DNA from: CAVPJC01 sp963705155
Lineage (GTDB): Bacteria > Chloroflexota > Anaerolineae > Anaerolineales > UBA4823
Length of the DNA stretch: 64,000 nt
Direction of reading: 5' to 3'
NCBI GenBank assembly: GCA_963705155.1
Contig: CAVPJC010000020.1
Location: forward strand, 1 to 64,000
Shown here: one piece after another, positions 56,729-64,000 of the stretch
Layout of the letters: every line of letters starts with the position of its first letter
How positions within the stretch are numbered: position 1 is the stretch's first letter
Notes under the pieces: generated by a model
Database searches by the model: none
What the model was told of the DNA's origin: nothing
What the model saw: the letters and a program-made list of their open reading frames with translations, nothing else
Translations under genes and position numbers: made by a program

Positions 56729-59056
56729 TCATTCAACATCCCAGGGCAGGGCAGTCTGATCTGGAGTCGGGGTCACAATTGGTTTTATTGTAGCCGTCGG
56801 CACCGCTGTATCAGAAGGTTCAATAGTTTCGGTGATATCAATCGGGGCGGGTGTTTTGACCAGTTCTGTCGGTGTGGGTGTGCTGGTTACCTCGCGCCGT
56901 GCAGGCGAGTCTGTAACGGCGGAGGTAGGTGTAGAAGTGGGAATAGCCCAGCTATCGGTAGTGTGACATTTAGAGCATTGGCCCGAATTGTGGTCATCAG
57001 GTCTGACGTGACAGGATTTGCAGTTTGTATAACCGGTGTGGTCGAAGTGCACATTGCTCCAACTGGTTGTCACGTGGCAATTCGAGCATTGGCCGGGCCA
57101 ATGACCTGCAGGTTGTTCATGGCATCCGGTGCAATTGGTATAGCCAGCGTGATCGAAGTTAATGATCGCCCAATTCTGCACGACATGGCAATTTGAGCAC
57201 TGACCGGGGTAATGTCCTGCTTCGGCCGTGTGGCAAGACAGGCAATCGGTCAGCCCCGTATGATCGAGGTAGTAATCTGGCCAGCTTTCGGTGTTGTGGC
57301 AGTTGGAACATTGGCCAATGTAATGCTCGGGAGGTGACGTGTGGCAGGTCATGCAGTCTGAGTAATAGGTGTGATCAAAATCCACATTTGTCCAATTTCC
57401 AGTGTTGTGGCAATCTGTACATTCACCGATGTAATGGTTTGCCGGATTGGTGTGGCAATTGAGACAGACGCCAGGGTTCTCGTGGCTGTAAGAGATACCC
57501 GCCCATGCAGCCACATTGTGACAATTACTGCACTCTAATAGGTAGTGATTTGAAGGCGCATCCCCGTTATGGCAGTTGGAACATGTTATTGAACTCAGGT
57601 GGCTGAACTGAGTTGATCTCCACGATCGCGTCGTGTGGCATGTGGAGCATTTGCCGCTATAATGGTTGCCCGGAGCCTCATGGCAATGAACGCAATCGCG
57701 ATTTCCAGTGTGGCTGAATATGGACAGGTTCCAATCCTGAACCACATGGCATGCATCACATTGTCCGGGATAATGGTTTGCAGGTCTCTGGTGACAGGTG
57801 CGACAATCTCCCACGTATGTGTGGTCAAAACTTGTATCACTCCAGTTGTCTATGGTGTGGCAGCTAGAACATTGCCCGTTATAGTGATCAACCGGGGTGT
57901 CAATGCTGTGGCAGACCATGCAATCTTGGAGAGCAATATGATCCATGGTAGCGAGGTTCCAGTCTTGGGTGTCTGCATGGCAATCGGCGCAGGCGCCCGG
58001 GTAATGCTGGATCGGCTCATCGCTCTGGTGACAGTTTGAGCAATCTGAGTTCTGGACATGATCGTACTCAACTTTTTCCCAGGTTATTGTATCGATATGG
58101 CATTGATCACAATCACCGGGGTAGTGGTCGGGAGCATTGAACAATTCATATCCTGCCCCATAGCGAAGTGAGACGGGGATCATTATTGGATCACTGGTAA
58201 CGGCAATATAATCGGCAAGATCTTCCTCATGGCAAGACTGGCACTCCGCTACCCCTCATGGTCAAACCGGTCTGGATCCCAGCTTTCAACACTGTGACAT
58301 TCTGCACAATCGCCGGCAAAATGATTGGCATATCGGGTGGCACCAGCCGGGAAATCAGGATCCAGGTGAGTTAAGGACAAATCTGCTTTGGGCGCAGGGT
58401 GGCATTGACTGCATTGGTTTGGGGTGGAAGCGTACATGCCATTTGAATGGCAATCGATGCATTCCAGACCCGCATGACCGCCTTTTAAGGGATAAGTTGT
58501 TATGTTCCACCTTCTTACCCAAAAAAGATATGATCGTGACGGAAATCCTGAGGGCTTGTGTTTCTACATCCTGACTTGTGTACTCAATTTTTTGATCATC
58601 GGGTTTATTCAGTAGAACAGAAACCTTCTGGCTGAGTTCTGCAATTTGGATCACCCCATCGAACCCATCCAGAGATGCCAGGATAATTTCGCCTTGTTCC
58701 AGTAGCAAAGCAAGCCGTTGATAGAAAAGGTCCCTTGCAGAACTTGGCGCTTTATCTACGAGCTGTATAGCCTGATTTAGGACAACATCAACTTCGGCGA
58801 CGCTCAATCTCACCTGGCGTGAGCCCTCGGCCAAGCCCAAATCTGCGAGGCGGCGTTCAAGCAAGATGAGTGTGTACTGGGCGCGATTTGCGGCTCCATA
58901 AGTCAGGTGCAGTCTGGTTTGTTCAGCAGCATTTTGAAAGCCATAAAGAATGTCGCCGGGGTGGAACGGGTAGACTTCAGCAAGGAATGCCATGCCACCT
59001 GCGAAGAACATCGAACACAGGGTGATGGCAACCATAAGCATTTTCATTTTCTTCAT
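56729..59056 (-). CDS. 25-heme cytochrome c with DUF5667-like N-terminus (two frameshifts)
   Basis: From ATG 59056: signal MKKMKMLMVAITLCSMFFAG, then a helical DUF5667-like head (VYPFHPGDILYGFQNAAEQT, RAQYTLILLERRLADLGLAE). A shift near 58490 leads to the first CxxCH (CIDCH), then CSQCH and CAECH, and one near 58255 to CQSCH and the main body. In total I count 25 CxxCH motifs. The body alternates a long spacer ending in FDH or similar and a short spacer with HY, giving about ten di-haem units of about 39 residues. A Ser/Thr/Pro tail ends DQTALPWDVE. It is exported and probably conducts electrons; no known enzyme active site is seen. Confidence 0.85.
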
Positions 59057-59123
59057 CTTACCCATCCTTTTGACATATTCTCGGCACCCAACACATCGGT
59101 TAAGAAATTGTGGATCATTTGCG

Positions 59124-60191
59124 TTAGTTTCCTGCACTAACCCCAGCAGGTCTCTCTGCAACTAAATTTGGTACACTAACGGTTGCATCCCATCCACGTC
59201 CTGAAGGGTGACAAGCAATACAGTCATTGATATTCTCATATTGTTCGTCGATGTGGGCAATTTTTAAATCGGAACGAGTGTGACACGAGTAACAGGGATA
59301 TTCTGTATAGCTGCCTGCATGACAGGTTTCGCAAGTGCTCAGGGTTTCTCCGCCATGATCAATGAGAAAGGCGTGTTGTGTTAGTTGTGCAGGCGACCAG
59401 GCAAGGGGTGTATGGCAGCGGGCGCAATCTTGACCGAACACACCCATATGCATATCTGGCTCTTCGTGGCAACCGATACAGGTCGTTGCAGTCTCTCGAT
59501 AATTGTTGGCAATGTGGCAGGAATTGCATTCCAAGTCTGCATGCCCATCTGCTAAAGAGTAAACCGTCTCGTGGTCGAAGTCCATCATGCGGTCGCTGCC
59601 GTCATGGCATTGGAGACAGTCGTTACCGAATTTCTCCAGATGGGTGGCCATATAGTCATGATCGTTTTCGACGTGGCAGGAAATACAGTCCAGCAATTCA
59701 ATAATGTATTTATCCTGTGTATGGCAGCTGATGCAGTGCATTTGTGAGCCGTCATAATTTACCCGATGCTGCTCGAGGTTAAATCCAGCCAATTTTTTGT
59801 GATCGATATTGACAAATGCGAGTTTGGAAATGGACGCTTCCCGCCCCTGGTGTTCTTCGTGGCAGGTCTGGCAGCGCCCGGTGCCAGGCAACCGGCTATG
59901 CAGCCCAGAAGCCGTAGCCCGCTGGCGTGCGATCTCCATGTGGCAGTCCTGGCAACGCGATTCTGTGATGCAGTGTACAGGAGCATGACAGTGGCCGCAT
60001 TCGTTTTCAAATTCGGCGTGGGAAACGTATCCAGCCAGAGCGGTATTCGACTGACTGGCTGCTGAAACAGGCCCTGGCATCAACAATTTGGATTGTTTAA
60101 CAATCAAACCGGCGACAATCACCATAATTGCCAGAGCTATGATTGAAATGTGGAAAATAGACCTTTTTGTGTTTAACCATTTGAATGACAT
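59124..60191 (-). CDS. 12-heme membrane-anchored cytochrome c
   Basis: 355 residues from ATG 60191 (MSFKWLNTKRSIFHISIIAL). An N-terminal helix (FHISIIALAIMVIVAGLIV) anchors or exports it. It has twelve CxxCH motifs: CGHCH, CQDCH, CQTCH, CISCH twice, CLQCH, CNSCH, CIGCH, CARCH, CETCH, CYSCH and CIACH. Spacing is irregular, and DHKKLAGFNLEQHR-type segments resemble cytochrome c7/c3-like electron relays. It lies upstream of the 25-heme gene on the same strand, so the two probably hand electrons to each other. Confidence 0.88.
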   Translation of the reverse strand: MSFKWLNTKRSIFHISIIALAIMVIVAGLIVKQSKLLMPGPVSAASQSNTALAGYVSHAEFENECGHCHAPVHCITESRCQDCHMEIARQRATASGLHSRLPGTGRCQTCHEEHQGREASISKLAFVNIDHKKLAGFNLEQHRVNYDGSQMHCISCHTQDKYIIELLDCISCHVENDHDYMATHLEKFGNDCLQCHDGSDRMMDFDHETVYSLADGHADLECNSCHIANNYRETATTCIGCHEEPDMHMGVFGQDCARCHTPLAWSPAQLTQHAFLIDHGGETLSTCETCHAGSYTEYPCYSCHTRSDLKIAHIDEQYENINDCIACHPSGRGWDATVSVPNLVAERPAGVSAGN

Positions 60192-60284
60192 AATCACATT
60201 GCTCCTGGGGTTATTTTCCTGTTTTTGACCACCGGTTGACACTCGATTCGTTTCCCATTGGTGACGATATTACGTGAGATGGAT

Positions 60285-61723
60285 TTATCTCCGGATTACG
60301 GGTAAGTGCAGTGTGTAGATGATATCTGCTGGTGCAGTCGCCCCAAGATATACGAAACTCCTGCCCAAAACGATACGTTCATCCCGCTTGTATTGCGGCG
60401 CCCCAATAATCAGGTCTTGAAAACCATCCTTATTTACGTCCCCGGCTGGGGCGCTTGAGAAACCAAACTCGCTATCTGCCTTATCGCCTTCGGCCCACCA
60501 ATTCGCAGCCGATGATGGTCCACCCAACCCACCCCGATACAAAAACACAGATCCTTCGTTAGATTGGTCGTCGGAAAAGCGGTAGGCGCCCACAGTTACA
60601 TCCGAAAATCCATCTTTGTCTACATCACCAACACCGCTGACCGAAATGCCATAACCCGAGTAAGCCTGGTTACTCAGCATTTTCCAGATTTGAGGTTCTC
60701 GCACTCCCTGGGCAGAACCCGCGAAAACAAAGGCAGCGCCTTCATCGGCCTGACCATTGGGGTTATCAAATGAGCTGGCTCCAACGATAATATCATCGTA
60801 CCCATCTCCGTTGATGTCGCCCGCGGCGGCTTACGGAAACCCCAAAAGATGCTTCCGCCTGGTCGCTGCCAATGATCGAGTTCTGGCAGGTCGGGTAACC
60901 CGGTAGGCGAACCCAGAAAGATGTAGATGCAACCTTCATCTGTTTCTCCACGATCACAGAATGGGGCGCCGGCGACGATGTCGCTGTAACCATCTCCATT
61001 TACATCCCCGGCAGAGGCTACGCTGCTCCCCAGGGCAGCCTCCGACTGATTGCTCTCATACATCCAGGAGTGAGCCGGGTTCAGACCACTGGATGAGCCA
61101 AGATACACAAAGATTGCGCCTTCGTTTTCGTGTCCGAGGGTGTACCAGCGCGCCCCAACGATGACATCGTCGAAATCATCTCCATTGACATCCCCTGCGC
61201 TTGCAACCGCGTATCCAAACTGAGCATTGGCGAGGTTGCTTTCAATTCGCCAGTCTGGAACCGTGCTTGGCCCCATTGAATTTCCGTAGTAAACGTAAGC
61301 GGCGCCTTCATCCGTTTCGCCGTTTTTATAACGGCTTGCGCCAACGATAATGTCATCGTAACCGTCGTTGTTCACATCTCCGGCGGAGGCCACAGAATTG
61401 CCGAAGCGCCCCCCGGAATACCCGCCGGCTGAACTCCATTCGGGCAGATCGCTTACACCCGAGGTTGAGCCATAGTAAAGGAAAGCTGCTCCTTCGCGGT
61501 AAACATCCAGTTCATATTTAGATGATCCGACAATCACATCATCATAACCATCCCCATTTACGTCCCCGGCGGTGTTAACTGAGTAACCAAACTCGCAGCC
61601 AGTCTGCGACCCATCGGCCGTCCAGTCTGGAATAACCGAAAGACCGATCTGGGTCGCAGTCGCAGCAGATGCGATTGAGGCCATAGCCAGGCTTATGAGG
61701 AGGAGTAGGAATTTTGATTTCAT
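60285..61723 (-). CDS. secreted seven-blade FG-GAP repeat protein (two frameshifts)
   Basis: From ATG 61723: signal MKSKFLLLLISLAMASIASA, then seven FG-GAP units with the Ca2+-binding core GDVNGDGYDDVIVG or variants (GDVNNDGYDDIIVG, GDVNGDDFDDVIVG, GDVNGDGYSDIVAG, GDINGDGYDDIIVG, GDVDKDGFSDVTVG, GDVNKDGFQDLIIG). Shifts near 60840-60880 are needed to join unit four to unit five and beyond. It ends IIYTLHLPVIRR, similar to the C-terminus of the next protein. Likely a seven-bladed extracellular propeller that binds a partner, perhaps of the cytochrome chain. Confidence 0.85.
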
Positions 61724-61734
61724 GATCTGGTGGT

Positions 61735-61792
61735 GGGTGTCCGTTCAACCGGGGTAGTGGTGGATCGGTTTAGGAGGTATGAACGGACACCC
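61735..61792. repeat. 13-bp inverted repeat in the intergenic region
   Basis: GGGTGTCCGTTCA (61735-61747) and its exact complement (61780-61792), with a 32-base loop, between two secreted-protein genes. No T-run follows it on either strand, so a regulatory or RNA-stabilising hairpin is more likely than a terminator. Confidence 0.6.
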
Positions 61793-61850
61793 TGTATTTG
61801 TTCTGACATGCGATCAGTTGATAAGATAGTCTCAAACACTCCAGGAGCAT

Positions 61851-64000
61851 TTATTGTGTTATGGAGGGCAGGAACAACTGGTTGAGCGTTTCGACCACAA
61901 ATAAATTCGTGGAGACCTCTTTCGACCAGTTCCCTTCATTATCCTGGGCAGAGAAGTAAATCGTGTGGAAGCCAAGGCTGAAATTGCTTGCTGGTCTGGT
62001 GAAGGATTTCTGGTTGCTCAGGACACCGTCGCGGTCGGAGCGCCATTGATAGGCAAGTATGCCGCCTCCAAGATGATCGTTATCCACCGCCGTGCCAAAG
62101 AAGCTGATATTGCCAGTGCTGATATCTACAACGCGGTCGGTAGTGAAGAGGATCGATGCGGTTGGAACGGCATCCAGTGTGTCAATGTACATCACTCTGC
62201 GGAACCATGCATCTGCAAAGGCAAGCACGTCGGGTTCGGGTTCTTGCCACTGGTTCCAAACGGCATAGAAGAAGGTTCCACCCGGGTTAGCCCACACAGA
62301 TGCTTCACCAGAAAGATCTTCTCGATCGTTTTCTAACCAATCCCACCTCTCTTCTGTTTCACCGGTGTTCTGGTTGTACCATTCAACAACATCGTACACG
62401 TCGCCCCAGGTAGTTCCCCGGCTGTAGAATAGATCCAGCGGGACAGCTTCGCCTTCAGCCACCGTGGTGTTATCGCCGGTTTCGTAAACGATGAAGAACT
62501 TGGACGGATCGCGTTCGTCATCGGGGTAGAGCAGGACACCATTGGTCAAGATATCCGGGAGAGCTTTTGGGCCGCCGCTGGGTGTATAGCGTGGGTCCAG
62601 AATGGTGACTTTGTTGCCGATGAGCTGTGAGACATTCCAGGCCTGTTCAAATTCACCGGGGGCATAAGTCGTGCATACAGGCGTCACCGTATTGCCATAA
62701 CCGTAGTTTTCGCAATGATAAGTACCCGCACCGACGGCTGTGGTGCCATCCCAGTGGGTGTAAGAGGCTGGCAATGTGGTCCAGGTCAGGCCGCCATCGA
62801 AGGAGCGGCGAACATAGAGATTGTAGTGGTCATTACCCACCGTGTTTTGTTTCCAGTTGGGCGACCATGCATACATCAACATGACGAAATCGCCGTCGAT
62901 GAAACCACGATGACCCTTGGAGACGTCAAATGGGTTCTCCCAAGATTCTGTCATCCAGGTTATCTACAGTTTGGATCCATTCCGTGACACGTGGGTAGGT
63001 GTCTACTTCGCCGTCTACAGGCAGCAAGTCAGGGCAATCTCCGGCTTCGCAAGCAACCGCAGTCGTTCCAGAGAGGTTGATCGCCGGCGCCAGGCAGTAG
63101 CCATTGATGTAGCGGGAATTTGTGATCACATTCGAATTGGTGATCACATCGGTGGCCCACATGGAATTCCCTTCTGCATCTTCACAGACCATATTGTCAA
63201 AGTCGTAGGGGTTATCCACAGCAGGGTCAAAATCATCAGGCAATACAAAGCGGCGCAACATAATATCGGCCGGTCCACCCTGGTTTTCGATGCCTTGTTT
63301 GAAGATGGCGAACAAGGATAATTTTGATTGGGAAGCCATAGCTTTTGTAGATGGCTGAGGCGCGAGGGCAAAGCGGCGGGCGATCTCAGTCTCGAAGAAA
63401 TCGTTGCCGAATTCATCGGTCAGCATAGGGAAGACTTCGCCAGTGACAGGATCCTTCGCCGGGGCATTGAGCTGGCTGCCTTGAGCCACAATGTCGGGAG
63501 TAAACATATCAAAGCTGTGGTAGACAATGTTCTTACCGATATCGACCGGGTCAATATCCTGGTCACTCGTTCCAAGGGCTTTGGTTTCTTCGTAGGCCAT
63601 GATGACCCAGGCGCTTTTAGTGCCATCAGCTTTGGTATAGGGCTGCAGTGACATGCGTGTCCGAGACGCCCCGGTTCGGCCTTGCAGCACACGTCCATCT
63701 TCTGTCTGGCACAGATTTAGAGTAGTGCCTCCCGGGTTAGTCCAGGGGGTGCTTACGGCACAAAAATCCGGGACTGCATTGGCGTTGAAGTCTTCATAAC
63801 AATAAGCATTAATCAATTCGCCATTGGTGTCGAATTTCCTGTCGAATTTACACATGTTGTTGTCAGTCAGACGCAACGGTAAGGACATTGGGACGGCCAC
63901 CTTCGGCAGCGTATCGGGATCTAATTCGTCGATCAGGGCGTCATCAAAGTCTTCCCATGCGATGTGGCTGTACCACATATCTGTTTTTTGGTTGACGATA
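61851..64000 (-). CDS. large secreted protein, choice-of-anchor-O-like (5' end outside window, frameshifted)
   Basis: The frame is open to the window edge, so the true start lies beyond 64000. The upstream part (MWYSHIAWEDFDDALIDELD, LQGRTGASRTRMSLQPYTKA, SAWVIMAYEETKALG, DIGKNIVYHSFDM, and FALAPQPSTKAMASQSKLSL) resembles the choice-of-anchor O family; a shift near 62940 joins TVDNLDDR to ENPFDVSKGHRGFIDGDFV and a sialidase-like stretch (YNLYVRRSFDGGLTWTTLPA), then an Ig-like end SLGFHTIYFSAQDNEGNWSK and LPSITQ. It has repeated Cys pairs. Likely an outer-surface protein expressed with the propeller and cytochromes; its biochemical role is not known. Confidence 0.6.

Noticed and set aside
1..64000. 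tRNA, rRNA or CRISPR features
   Set aside because: No T-loop-like GTTCRANNC in a cloverleaf context, no rRNA-like conserved segments, and no spaced repeat array were seen.

Overview
The window looks like a chromosomal segment of a mid-GC bacterium, most likely Chloroflexota (Anaerolineae-like). This placement rests on gene style only: two WD40-repeat lipoproteins, a helicase-associated XPB-N-like protein, Chloroflexi-type sugar ABC permeases with large inserts, a long-form HisG, and large multiheme cytochromes with a DUF5667-like head. No rRNA, tRNA, CRISPR array or replication origin was seen.

Layout. 0-9.4 kb: a CcbP-like protein, an unknown 377-residue protein and a broken rarA remnant, then a UroD-family protein, an MFS sugar transporter, an acyltransferase, a DUF4037 nucleotidyltransferase, an AlkZ-like protein, a VIT1/CCC1 metal transporter and a GbsR/MarR-type regulator with its operators. 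9.4-13.2 kb: a peptidoglycan-peptide salvage operon (DppA-like D-aminopeptidase, an alpha/beta hydrolase fused to SH3-NlpC/P60, dipeptide epimerase), comparable in content to dppA-ykfBC of Bacillus. 13.2-21.3 kb: a complete, translationally coupled histidine operon hisGDCBHAFIE plus a HAD gene, with a His-rich leader peptide and an attenuator terminator. 21.4-25.3 kb: a SARP/BTAD regulator divergent from a small ABM-like gene that carries an 11-bp-period SARP-type operator. 25.4-31.9 kb: a secreted propeller-like protein, an HtrA protease, a HAD hydrolase, a D-2-hydroxyacid dehydrogenase and a GT-B-like protein. 32-38.8 kb: a LacI-controlled sugar ABC operon whose solute-binding gene is duplicated in tandem. 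38.9-43.2 kb: XPB-N-like protein, diacylglycerol kinase, DUF429 and radical SAM genes. 43.3-50 kb: an operon driven by a near-consensus promoter with aldehyde dehydrogenase, CoA-transferase A/B, lactate permease, a small membrane protein and galactokinase. 50-55 kb: two WD40 lipoproteins and mutS2. 55-56.3 kb: an ISAs1-type insertion sequence with 17-bp inverted repeats and a 10-bp target duplication. 56.3-64 kb: an orphan Flp-like pilin, then (minus strand) a large choice-of-anchor-O-like secreted protein, a seven-blade FG-GAP propeller, a 12-heme and a 25-heme cytochrome c. This last cluster is the best candidate for a poorly described system, probably an extracellular electron-transfer module.

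Caution. About twenty otherwise well-conserved genes carry single-base frameshifts or an in-frame stop, several in homopolymers. The pattern points to uncorrected sequencing or assembly errors more than to mass pseudogenisation. For such genes I give one feature spanning the whole reading and describe the shifts. One apparent gene fusion (hisA-hisF) is explained by such a shift.
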